NCBI GenBank assembly: GCA_021636625.1
Contig: JAJWLX010000001.1
Coordinates: forward strand, 124,001-188,000
Length of the DNA stretch: 64,000 nucleotides
Source: Prevotella sp.
Lineage (GTDB): Bacteria; Bacteroidota; Bacteroidia; Bacteroidales; Bacteroidaceae
Reading direction: 5' to 3'
Shown piece after piece: positions 26,324 to 33,447 of the stretch. How positions within the stretch are numbered: the first letter of the stretch is position 1; each line of letters begins with the position of its first letter. A model generated the notes under the pieces. It did not search any database and was not told where the DNA came from. It worked only from the letters and a program-made list of their open reading frames with translations. Position numbers and translations under genes: made by a program.

Positions 26324-26339
26324 AATGCAGCGAAAAACA

Positions 26340-26404
26340 GTTTCATTCCTACCAATGAAACACCTATTTGATAGGAATGAAACTATTTTCTTGAGCAATG
26401 AAAC
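26340..26404. promoter_or_regulatory. Candidate AraC-type operator: four AATGAAAC sites
   Basis: AATGAAAC occurs at 26354-26361, 26376-26383 and 26397-26404, with start-to-start spacings of 22 and 21 bp. An inverted copy, GTTTCATT, is at 26340-26347. The inverted copy and the second direct copy extend to a perfect 12-bp inverted repeat (GTTTCATTCCTA / TAGGAATGAAAC). Spacing near two helical turns is typical of AraC-family half-sites. The last site abuts where the -33 box of the next promoter should be. Confidence 0.7.
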
Positions 26405-26426
26405 TGTCTGGTTATAAGATTTTCAT

Positions 26427-26434
26427 TATCTTTG
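26427..26434 (+). promoter_or_regulatory. -7 box of the 85-aa membrane protein gene, lacking a -33 box
   Basis: TATCTTTG, with no TTTG at the expected position near 26404-26407. That position is instead taken by the end of the AATGAAAC array. This fits an activator-dependent promoter. Confidence 0.65.
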
Positions 26435-26477
26435 CGACACTTTTTAGTAGATGATAATGATTCTTATTAACTTTTAA

Positions 26478-26735
26478 ATGAATAGCGAAATGACAGGCTT
26501 TTCTTTATTTCAATCGACTGGTCTAGCCGATATAGTAGGTGTATGTATTATATTATCCATTGCATTGGGGGCTTTTTCCCTGATGTGGATGGATTATAGA
26601 AACTATCTTGAGGAGTATGACAACAAGCATTTTCATATCTTGGATTTTGTCCTCAAGGAGCAGTTGTATATATTTATCTTTCTTGTCTTTGCCTTCCTGG
26701 TAGGGGGTGAGATGTTGCTGGATGCCTATATGTAG
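26478..26735 (+). CDS. Small two-helix membrane protein, possible AraC target
   Basis: 85 aa. Two predicted membrane helices (ADIVGVCIILSIALGAFSLMWM and LYIFIFLVFAFLVGGEMLLDA) are joined by a polar 30-residue stretch (DYRNYLEEYDNKHFHILDF). No family is recognised. It lies 154 bp after the membrane AraC regulator and directly downstream of the phased repeat array, which suggests it is a target of that regulator. The gene ends before a promoter for the DUF1846 gene. It could act as a small envelope stress or signal protein; that is speculative. Confidence 0.6.
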   Translation: MNSEMTGFSLFQSTGLADIVGVCIILSIALGAFSLMWMDYRNYLEEYDNKHFHILDFVLKEQLYIFIFLVFAFLVGGEMLLDAYM

Positions 26736-26765
26736 CAGTTCTCTTTTATTTTTTCGGATAAAAGA

Positions 26766-26797
26766 TTTGTTAGTACGATACTTTTTTTGTAATTTTG
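26766..26797 (+). promoter_or_regulatory. Promoter of the DUF1846 gene
   Basis: TTTG at 26766-26769 and TAATTTTG at 26790-26797, spaced 20 bp. The ATG is 23 bp downstream at 26821, so the leader is very short. Confidence 0.75.
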
Positions 26798-26820
26798 CAC
26801 CGCAAAATATATAAAACACA

Positions 26821-28284
26821 ATGAAAATAGGATTTGACAACGAGAAGTATCTGAAGATTCAGTCCGAACATATCAAGGAGAGAATCTCACAGTTTGATGG
26901 AAAGCTTTATCTCGAATTGGGAGGTAAGCTTTTCGATGACCATCACGCCAGCCGCGTTTTGCCAGGTTTCCAGCCTGATAGTAAGCTGCGCATGTTTCAG
27001 AAGATTAGCGATAGCATCGAGATTGTTATCGTGATCAGTGCTGCCGATATTGAGAAGAACAAGAAGCGTGCTGATCTGGGTATCACTTACGATGAGGATG
27101 TGCTTCGCCTGCGTGGTGAATTCCAAAACCGTGGTTTTATGGTGGGTTCTGTTGTTATTACTCATTTTAATGGTCAGCCTGCAGCCATCGCCTTCAAGCA
27201 GCGCTTGGAGCGTGAGGGTATCAAGACTTACTGCCATTATCTCATCGAGGGTTATCCTCACGATGTAGATCTCATTGCTTCTGATGAGGGCTTTGGCAAG
27301 AATGATTATGTAGAGACTGAGCGTCCGCTGGTGATTGTTACTGCTCCGGGTCCTGGTAGCGGTAAGATGGCTGTCTGCCTTAGCCAGCTTTATAACGAGA
27401 ATAAGCGTGGCGTGCGTGCAGGTTATGCCAAGTTTGAGACTTTCCCTGTATGGAATCTCCCGTTGAAGCATCCGGTGAACATCGCCTACGAGGCTGCTAC
27501 TGCCGACTTGAACGATGTGAATATGATTGACCCATTCCATCTGGAAGCATACAACAAGATTGCCATCAATTACAACCGCGACGTGGAGATTTATCCTGTG
27601 CTCAACGCTTTGTTTGAGGGAATTTACGGAAGCAATCCATACAAGTCGCCTACGGATATGGGTGTGAACATGGTAGGTTTCTGCATTTCGGATGATGAGG
27701 CTTGCTGCGAGGCTTCGAAGGATGAGATTATCCGCCGTTATTATGCGGCTACCAACAAATTGGCTGCCGGTGCGTGCAACGAGGCGGAGATCAGCAAGAT
27801 TCAGATGCTTTTCAAGCAGGCTAATATTACCACGGCTTATCGCAAGGTGACTGTAGCGGCTAAGGATCACAAGAAGGCGACGGGTCATACTTCTGCTGCG
27901 ATTGAGTTGGAGGATGGCACGATTATCTGCGGTCACAGCAGCGAGTTGCTGGGTTGCAGTGCGGCATTGCTGCTGAATGTAACCAAGCATCTGGCGGGCA
28001 TCGACCATGAATTGAAGTTGATTCCTCAGTCGATGATTGAGCCTATCCAGCATACGAAGGTGAACTATCTGGGCGGTCATAATCCTCGTCTTCATACGGA
28101 TGAGGTTTTGGTAGCTCTTTCTGTTCTTTCAGAGAATGATGAGAATTGCCGGAAGGCATTGGAGCAGTTGCCAAAGCTCCGTGGCTGTCAGGCTCATTGC
28201 ACCGTGATGCTGAGTGATGTGGATCAGAAGATTTTCAAGAAGCTTGGTGTCAGCATCACCTGCGAGCCTGTGCTGAAGAAGTAA
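26821..28284 (+). CDS. DUF1846 domain protein
   Basis: 487 aa, the full length of the family. Recognisable parts are the N-terminal IGFDNEKYLKIQSEHIKERISQF, ELGGKLFDDHHASRVLPGFQPDSK, the P-loop-like APGPGSGKMAVCLSQLYNE, and CQAHCTVMLSDVDQKIFKKLGV at the end. DUF1846 proteins are cytoplasmic, with an N-terminal nucleotide-binding-like fold; their activity is not established. The gene has its own promoter and appears monocistronic. It ends 49 bp before a long palindrome. Confidence 0.92.
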   Translation: MKIGFDNEKYLKIQSEHIKERISQFDGKLYLELGGKLFDDHHASRVLPGFQPDSKLRMFQKISDSIEIVIVISAADIEKNKKRADLGITYDEDVLRLRGEFQNRGFMVGSVVITHFNGQPAAIAFKQRLEREGIKTYCHYLIEGYPHDVDLIASDEGFGKNDYVETERPLVIVTAPGPGSGKMAVCLSQLYNENKRGVRAGYAKFETFPVWNLPLKHPVNIAYEAATADLNDVNMIDPFHLEAYNKIAINYNRDVEIYPVLNALFEGIYGSNPYKSPTDMGVNMVGFCISDDEACCEASKDEIIRRYYAATNKLAAGACNEAEISKIQMLFKQANITTAYRKVTVAAKDHKKATGHTSAAIELEDGTIICGHSSELLGCSAALLLNVTKHLAGIDHELKLIPQSMIEPIQHTKVNYLGGHNPRLHTDEVLVALSVLSENDENCRKALEQLPKLRGCQAHCTVMLSDVDQKIFKKLGVSITCEPVLKK

Positions 28285-28332
28285 ATTCGGCTTGGATAGT
28301 ATTGAAGAAGCAGATTTGCTTTAAATGATAAA

Positions 28333-28391
28333 TACCCCCGAAAAGGTATAATTAATCAAACGATATGATTAACTATACCTTTTCGGGGGTA
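28333..28391. repeat. 26-bp inverted repeat carrying the TATACCTTTTCGGGG motif (copy 1)
   Basis: Arms 28333-28358 and 28366-28391 differ at one of 26 positions; the core is TACCCCCGAAAAGGTATA. There is no U-tract after either arm (GGGGGTAATTTC), so it is not a standard intrinsic terminator, although it lies between convergent genes. The same core recurs at 29093-29151 and, as a single arm, at 29052-29066. Confidence 0.85.
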
Positions 28392-28397
28392 ATTTCT

Positions 28398-28817
28398 TTA
28401 TCTTTCAACTGGCATTCCGAGCTTTGTCCAGTTGAGGATTCCGCCTTCCATATCATACACCTTAAAGCCTTGCTTCTTCATTTTCAGGCAGGCACCATGA
28501 CTTCTACGTCCGCTTCGGCAGTAGATGTAATAGGTGCGGGATTTATCGAGCTGTTTGATTCCGGCATCGAATGCCTCGGTATTGAGGTAATCCAGTTGTC
28601 GGGCATTAGCCAGATGACCTTCTGAATATTCCTTTGGGGTGCGGACATCTAGGAGAATGCTGGTGGTATCTGCCTTTGCCTGGTCGATGAAGGCTTGTGG
28701 AGCCAATACGATGATGCCATCAGATGGGGCTGATTTTGATGATTGACCAGCCTGTGCTGAGCAGCCCGTGGTTGATAACCCGATGGCTGCTAAAAGTGAT
28801 AATAATATTTTCTTCAT
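28398..28817 (-). CDS. Rhodanese-like lipoprotein
   Basis: 139 aa. The N-terminus MKKILLSLLAAIGLSTTGCSAQ has a lipobox (TTGC), so the protein is probably a lipoprotein. One rhodanese domain follows, with LLDVRTPKEYSEGHLANARQLDY and the active loop CRSGRRS, whose Cys would carry the persulfide. Single-domain rhodaneses handle sulfane sulfur, but a periplasmic substrate is unknown. It starts 14 bp after the stop of the Y4mF-type gene and is probably co-transcribed with it, an unusual partner. Confidence 0.9.
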   Translation of the reverse strand: MKKILLSLLAAIGLSTTGCSAQAGQSSKSAPSDGIIVLAPQAFIDQAKADTTSILLDVRTPKEYSEGHLANARQLDYLNTEAFDAGIKQLDKSRTYYIYCRSGRRSHGACLKMKKQGFKVYDMEGGILNWTKLGMPVER

Positions 28818-28831
28818 TGTATCTTGTTTTT

Positions 28832-29038
28832 TTATTCTTTTCTGATGGGAACGGGACCGATTTCCTGGCCGAAGAGGAGGAGAACCTGATTAACTTTGTC
28901 GAGTCGCAGCGTTTCCTTTCCCTGTTCCAGTTCTCTTACGAATCTGAGGCCTACGCCCGATTTCGCAGCCAGATCTACCTGGGTCAATCCGAATTGCTTG
29001 CGCATTTCCTTGACGTATGATGATAATGTATTGCTCAT
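28832..29038 (-). CDS. Orphan Y4mF/HipB-type antitoxin (XRE helix-turn-helix)
   Basis: 68 aa. A single XRE helix-turn-helix (LSSYVKEMRKQFGLTQVDLAAKSGVGLRFVRELEQGK) is followed by LRLDKVNQVLLLFGQEIGPVPI, the pattern of the Y4mF family of HipB-like antitoxins. These normally precede hipA kinase genes and repress their own promoter. Here no hipA follows; the next gene is the rhodanese. A -7 box (TATATTTG on the minus strand) is at 29068-29075. Beside it at 29052-29066 lies a single arm of the local palindrome, a plausible operator. Confidence 0.85.
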   Translation of the reverse strand: MSNTLSSYVKEMRKQFGLTQVDLAAKSGVGLRFVRELEQGKETLRLDKVNQVLLLFGQEIGPVPIRKE

Positions 29039-29051
29039 ATTTTATTTATTT

Positions 29052-29066
29052 TATACCCTTTCGGGG
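29052..29066 (-). promoter_or_regulatory. Putative operator over the Y4mF start site
   Basis: TATACCCTTTCGGGG (plus-strand reading) matches the palindrome arm TATACCTTTTCGGGG at 14 of 15 positions. It lies between the -7 box (29068-29075) and the start codon (29036-29038), around the expected +1. Confidence 0.55.
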
Positions 29067-29092
29067 ACAAATATACGAATAAAAAATGAAAA

Positions 29093-29151
29093 TACCCCCG
29101 AAAAGGTATAATTTATAACATCATTTAATAAATTATACCTTTTCGGGGGTA
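29093..29151. repeat. 24-bp perfect inverted repeat carrying the same motif (copy 2)
   Basis: Arms 29093-29116 and 29128-29151 are exact complements around an 11-nt loop. The core TACCCCCGAAAAGGTATA is identical to copy 1 at 28333. It lies upstream of the Y4mF promoter and 3 bp after the hicB stop codon. Confidence 0.88.
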
Positions 29152-29154
29152 ATG

Positions 29155-29508
29155 TTATGCGTTTGTGACTGGAGTAACTCCTGTAACATTAGCTAGTGTG
29201 TCACGAATAAAACCATTGATGGTTGTTCCTGCTTGCATCGCCATCATTGCAATACGGCTATGAATTTCAGGAGTAATGCGGATATTCAAGTTGCCACTAT
29301 AAGGTGCACGAGGTGCCTTGCCATTGGCTTTACATAAGGCTAGATAGTCATCTATTGCGCCTTCAAAATCCCTTCGTAGTTCATTGACATCTTGACCTTC
29401 GTAGGTAATCATATCCTTGCTCATTCCGAGAACTTTGCCATATAAGCAATTGTCCTCCTCACTATAATCTACGCTACCCGTATAACCTTTATATTTTAAT
29501 AATCCCAT
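29155..29508 (-). CDS. hicB: HicB-family antitoxin
   Basis: 117 aa. The N-terminal half has the HicB partial RNase-H fold (YTGSVDYSEEDNCLYGKVLGMSKDMITYEGQDVNELRRDFEGAIDDYLALCKANG). The C-terminal half is a ribbon-helix-helix DNA-binding domain (LNIRITPEIHSRIAMMAMQAGTTINGFIRDTL). HicB normally neutralises the mRNA-cleaving HicA toxin encoded next to it and represses the operon. Here the upstream neighbour is only a 5'-truncated hicA fragment, 12 bp away, so this antitoxin is left without its own toxin. A GGAGGAA ribosome site precedes the start. Confidence 0.9.
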   Translation of the reverse strand: MGLLKYKGYTGSVDYSEEDNCLYGKVLGMSKDMITYEGQDVNELRRDFEGAIDDYLALCKANGKAPRAPYSGNLNIRITPEIHSRIAMMAMQAGTTINGFIRDTLANVTGVTPVTNA

Positions 29509-29520
29509 ATTATGTTCCTC

Positions 29521-29613
29521 CTATTTGTTAATATATCCATTAGCTTTTAGAAATGTGAATACTTGTTTCATAATATATCCTTTGATTATGTTTGAAGGAT
29601 GAGGCTTATGCAT
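29521..29613 (-). pseudogene. hicA: 3' remnant of a hicA toxin gene
   Basis: Minus-strand reading from an ATG at 29613 gives 30 codons: MHKPHPSNIIKGYIMKQVFT, continuing FLKANGYINK, then TAG at 29521. The HKPHPSN...KGY...FL...G pattern is that of the C-terminal third of HicA toxins. The N-terminal double-stranded-RNA-binding-like part and its catalytic His region are missing. Upstream, the frame soon runs into the yidC terminator and a stop codon. It is placed exactly where hicA precedes hicB. It is judged a deletion remnant joined to the end of the yidC transcription unit. Confidence 0.7.
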
Positions 29614-29624
29614 GATGTAGCTAT

Positions 29625-29671
29625 TAAAAAAGCGTAACGAATACCTTTACCGGTGGTAATCATTACGCTTT
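29625..29671 (-). terminator. Terminator of yidC
   Basis: Arms 29629-29645 and 29655-29671 (AAAGCGTAA... / ...TTACGCTTT) pair at 15 of 17 positions. The hairpin is followed on the minus strand by a run of T. It lies 20 bp beyond the yidC stop and about 12 bp before the hicA remnant. Confidence 0.85.
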
Positions 29672-29690
29672 CATTATTATCTATAAAACT

Positions 29691-31628
29691 TTATTTTCCG
29701 AGATTATTTTTTTTCTCGTTCAGTTCTGCCTGCTTACGCTGCATCTCTTCCTGCTGCTGGCGCTGCAATTCCTGGAGGGCCTGCATTCTTGCCATGAGGC
29801 CACTTGCCTTCTTAGGGTTGTTCTTGTTCTCCTGATAGCGCTTCTCCAGAATGGCGAGGAGCTTCTCGTCGTTGGTGGTCTTGCGCAAGGTCCACATGAT
29901 TGCGGCGCTGAAGAACAAGGAGATGAAGTAGTAGAAGTTCAAACCTGCTGAGTAGTCGTTGAACATGAAGAAGAACATCAATGGCATGAGATACATCATC
30001 CACTGCATCATCTTCATCTGCTCTGCCTGCTGACCTACCATCTGGTCACGCTGCTGGCGCATGGTCATCCATGAGTACAACAGGTTGGCTACGCAGAAGA
30101 GAATACAGGTCAAACTCAAGTGGTCGCCAATCAACCAGATGTTGGTGTTCCACTCGAAGATTGGGTCGAAGGTGCTCAAGTCGTTCATCCACAAGAACTT
30201 CTCACCACGAAGCTGGATGGCATTAGGCACGAAGTTGAACATCGCAACCCAAACCGGCATCTGAATCAGCATTGGCAAGCAACCAGACAATGGGCTTACA
30301 CCATACTTGGCATACTCTGCCATCATCGCCTGCTGCTTCTGCATCTGATCCTCTGGCTTGTTGAACTGAGCGGTAGCTGCCTCGAGCTTTGGCTTCAGCA
30401 CACGCATCTTGGCAGAACTCATATAGCTCTTCTTTACCATAGGGTAGGTGATGAGCTTGAGGAGCAACGTGATGAGAATCAATACGATACCCATTGGGAA
30501 TACATTGCTCAACCAGTCGAACACGTAGAGTGTGAAGAAACGGTTGATCCAGCGGATGATAGGCCATCCCAGATATACGAGCTTCTGGAACTCCAGGTCC
30601 TTGCCGAAGGTGCTCTCCTTCTCTGTATTCTTCAGAATCTGGAAGTCGTTAGGACCGAAGTAGAACTCAAACTCAGATGCCTTCTTGCCGGTTGGGTCGA
30701 AGGCAGTCTTCATCTTAGCCTGGAACTGCTTCAGGTAGCCCGAACCCTTCTCCTGAGGAATAGAGGTCATGAAGGCATCCTTGTCGAAGTTGTCCTTAGC
30801 TACCATAATAGCTGAGAAGAACTGGTTCTTGAAAGATACCCAGTCGATAGTCTCTTCAATTTTCTCGTCGATTTTCTCGCTGCCCTCGTTCAGATGGTCG
30901 GTGCCGCCCTCTGCCTCATGATAGGTGAGGGTGGTGTAGCGGTTCTCGAACATGAAGCCACGCTCCTGCTGGCGCGCCTTGTCGCTCCAGTCGATACTCA
31001 TCTTGTTGCAGTTAGGTGAGAACAGACCAGCCATTCCCTCAGCCTGCAGGCTCATGTGGAGCATATAGTCATCGCCGAGGGTATAGGTCATGCTGAGGGT
31101 CTTGCCTGGACCAGCCACTGCAGTCATGGTGACAGACTTGTCGGTCACGTTGGATGGTGTGAAATAGAGATCGCTGGTGATGATGTTGGCCTCCTTCGCC
31201 TCGAGCATAAACTTGAGGCTCTGGTCGTTGCCGTCGAAGAGTGTAACGTCCTTCTGGTCGGCAGAACCATCTTTCACCTTGAGGTTGTGACCCACGTATC
31301 CCTTGATGACTGCCTTCTCGACAGTACCACCCTTGGTGTTGAGAGTCAACTCAACCTTCTCGTTTTTCAAAACTACTTTCTGAGCCTGACCCTTCAGCGC
31401 CGAATAGAAGAGGGCTGTAGAGTCTGCCTCAATTTTAGCCTTAGCATTCGCCTGGCGCTTAACAGCGGCAGTCTTGCTGGCTTTTTCCATCTCGGCGTGC
31501 TTCGCCTTGGCGATGGAGTCCTGAACGAATGCCGCTCTCTGCTCTTCGGCTGATGGCTGGTTGTACCAGCTAAAGCCTATCAGCACTACGGCAATCAGGA
31601 GGAAACCGATAATGTTGTTCTTATTCAT
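29691..31628 (-). CDS. yidC: YidC membrane protein insertase
   Basis: 645 aa, the long Gram-negative type. It inserts and folds inner-membrane proteins alone or with SecYEG. Visible are the N-terminal anchor (NIIGFLLIAVVLIGFSWYNQPS), a large periplasmic beta-sandwich domain (about residues 70-340), then the conserved 60KD_IMP core with VFPMGIVLILITLLLKLITYPMV, PLSGCLPMLIQMPVWVAMFN and FFFMFNDYSAGLNFYYFISLF. The tail is rich in Gln and Lys (LQRQQQEEMQRKQAELNEKKNN), which suits ribosome contact. pyrG lies 76 bp upstream on the same strand without a clear promoter between, so the two may be co-transcribed. Confidence 0.96.
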   Translation of the reverse strand: MNKNNIIGFLLIAVVLIGFSWYNQPSAEEQRAAFVQDSIAKAKHAEMEKASKTAAVKRQANAKAKIEADSTALFYSALKGQAQKVVLKNEKVELTLNTKGGTVEKAVIKGYVGHNLKVKDGSADQKDVTLFDGNDQSLKFMLEAKEANIITSDLYFTPSNVTDKSVTMTAVAGPGKTLSMTYTLGDDYMLHMSLQAEGMAGLFSPNCNKMSIDWSDKARQQERGFMFENRYTTLTYHEAEGGTDHLNEGSEKIDEKIEETIDWVSFKNQFFSAIMVAKDNFDKDAFMTSIPQEKGSGYLKQFQAKMKTAFDPTGKKASEFEFYFGPNDFQILKNTEKESTFGKDLEFQKLVYLGWPIIRWINRFFTLYVFDWLSNVFPMGIVLILITLLLKLITYPMVKKSYMSSAKMRVLKPKLEAATAQFNKPEDQMQKQQAMMAEYAKYGVSPLSGCLPMLIQMPVWVAMFNFVPNAIQLRGEKFLWMNDLSTFDPIFEWNTNIWLIGDHLSLTCILFCVANLLYSWMTMRQQRDQMVGQQAEQMKMMQWMMYLMPLMFFFMFNDYSAGLNFYYFISLFFSAAIMWTLRKTTNDEKLLAILEKRYQENKNNPKKASGLMARMQALQELQRQQQEEMQRKQAELNEKKNNLGK

Positions 31629-31704
31629 TATTATTTTTATTGTTTTATTTTCTCTGAAGCGACAGCAAAGGCCGTGCCATTCTGCTGCCTAAAGCCAGCC
31701 TGCG

Positions 31705-33309
31705 CTATTTCTTGTTAGCGATGGCTGTCTTTACAAAGTCAACAAACAATGGGTGTGGCTTCAATACCGTGCTCTGGTACTCTGGATGATACTGTGTACC
31801 GATGTACCACTTCAAGCCCGGGATTTCAACTACCTCTACCAGGTCGCTTTCCGGATTGCGGCCTACGCACATCATGCCGTGCTTCTCGAATTCCTTCTGG
31901 AATTCGTTGTTGAACTCATAGCGATGGCGATGGCGCTCCTGGATATGCTCCTTCTTATAGATGTTGAACACGCGACTGCCCTGCTTCAGCACGCACTCGT
32001 AGGCGCCGAGTCGCATGGTTCCACCCATGTTTGATATGTTCTTCTGCTCCTCCATGATGTCGATGACATTATGCGGAGTCTTCTCATCCATCTCGCGCGA
32101 GTTGGCATCCTTGTAGCCCAGCACGTTGCGGGCGAACTCAATCACCATCATCTGCATACCCAGGCAGATGCCGAAGGTAGGGATGTCGTGGGTGCGGGTG
32201 TAGTGGGCAGCGATGATCTTGCCCTCGATGCCTCGCTGGCCGAATCCAGGACAGATGACTACGCCATCCTGACCCTTCAGCTGCTCAGCCACGTTCTCTT
32301 CTGTGAGATATTCTGAGTTGATGAATGTAATCTTCACCTTGTGGTCGTTGTAGGTGCCGGCATGCGAGAGACTCTCGCGGATGCTCTTGTAGGCATCCTG
32401 CAGGTCGTATTTTCCTACGAGACCGATGTTCACCGTCTCGGTAGCCTTGTTTCTGCGGTCGAGGAAAGTTCTCCAAGGACCCAGCGCAGGCTTCTCGCCG
32501 ATAGGTTCGCCCATCTTGCGGAGAATGGCGGTGTCGAGGCCCTGGTTCTGCATGTTTACAGGCACCTCGTAGATGCTAGGAAGGTCTTCGCTCTGGATTA
32601 CGCAGTCTAAATCTACGTTGCAGAAGCTAGCCACCTTCTTCAGGATTCCCTCTTCGAGATGCTTCTCGGTGCGGAGAATCAGAACATCTGGCTGAATACC
32701 TACGCTCTGCAGTTCCTTCACAGAGTGCTGGGTAGGCTTTGTCTTCAACTCGCCTGCTGCCTTCAGATAAGGCACATAGGTAAGGTGGACGTTGATGGCG
32801 TTCTTGCCCAGTTCCCATTTCAGCTGTCGGATAGCCTCCATGTAAGGGGCGCTCTCGATATCGCCGATGGTTCCGCCAATCTCGGTAATCACGAAGTCAT
32901 AGTGATACTTCTTGCCGAGCAGCTTCACGTTGCGCTTGATCTCGTCGGTGATGTGAGGCACCACCTGGATGGTCTTGCCGAGATAATCGCCACGACGCTC
33001 CTTGTCGATGACTGCCTTGTAGATACGACCAGTGGTGAGAGAATTCGCTTTCGTAGTTTGAATGCCGGTGAATCGCTCGTAGTGTCCGAGGTCCAGGTCG
33101 GTCTCCATACCATCTACCGTTACGTAGCACTCACCATGCTCATACGGGTTCAGCGTACCCGGGTCGATGTTGATGTATGGGTCAAACTTTTGGATAGTAA
33201 TGTTGTAACCTCTTGCTTGAAGAAGTTTACCGATGGATGAAGATATGATTCCTTTACCCAAAGAAGAAACCACACCACCAGTTACGAAGATGTACTTTGT
33301 TTCAGCCAC
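31705..33309 (-). CDS. pyrG: PyrG, CTP synthase
   Basis: 534 aa, normal length. It makes CTP from UTP, ATP and glutamine. The synthetase domain starts KYIFVTGGVVSSLGKGIISSSIG, with the ATP P-loop-like GKG; GTIGDIESAPYMEA and SVKELQSVGIQPDVLILR follow. The C-terminal class-I glutaminase domain has the nucleophile elbow FGICLGMQ (Cys) and the late YIGTQYHPEYQS carrying His-x-Glu. All catalytic elements appear intact. It has a good minus-strand promoter at 33344-33375 and is divergent from the DUF3078 gene. Confidence 0.97.
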   Translation of the reverse strand: MAETKYIFVTGGVVSSLGKGIISSSIGKLLQARGYNITIQKFDPYINIDPGTLNPYEHGECYVTVDGMETDLDLGHYERFTGIQTTKANSLTTGRIYKAVIDKERRGDYLGKTIQVVPHITDEIKRNVKLLGKKYHYDFVITEIGGTIGDIESAPYMEAIRQLKWELGKNAINVHLTYVPYLKAAGELKTKPTQHSVKELQSVGIQPDVLILRTEKHLEEGILKKVASFCNVDLDCVIQSEDLPSIYEVPVNMQNQGLDTAILRKMGEPIGEKPALGPWRTFLDRRNKATETVNIGLVGKYDLQDAYKSIRESLSHAGTYNDHKVKITFINSEYLTEENVAEQLKGQDGVVICPGFGQRGIEGKIIAAHYTRTHDIPTFGICLGMQMMVIEFARNVLGYKDANSREMDEKTPHNVIDIMEEQKNISNMGGTMRLGAYECVLKQGSRVFNIYKKEHIQERHRHRYEFNNEFQKEFEKHGMMCVGRNPESDLVEVVEIPGLKWYIGTQYHPEYQSTVLKPHPLFVDFVKTAIANKK

Positions 33310-33343
33310 GATATTTATAATTTAAATTAGAATTATTTGGGTG

Positions 33344-33375
33344 CAAAGTTACGACATTTTTGTGAAATGAGCAAA
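33344..33375 (-). promoter_or_regulatory. Promoter of pyrG
   Basis: On the minus strand TTTG (33372-33375) and TAACTTTG (33344-33351) are separated by 20 bp. The start codon is at 33309. Confidence 0.8.
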
Positions 33376-33447
33376 AATATTCCTAATAAAGGGCTGAGAT
33401 TTATGAATTATTTATTACCTTTGTGCCCAAATTTATAAAATTAAGGT

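Noticed and set aside
26340..26404. AATGAAAC repeats as a CRISPR-like array
   Set aside because: Repeats of only 8 bp with mixed orientation; spacing and location fit a regulatory site better.
28333..28391. Simple bidirectional intrinsic terminator
   Set aside because: The stem is long, but T-runs are missing on both sides, and the same core occurs elsewhere near a promoter; kept as repeat or operator instead.
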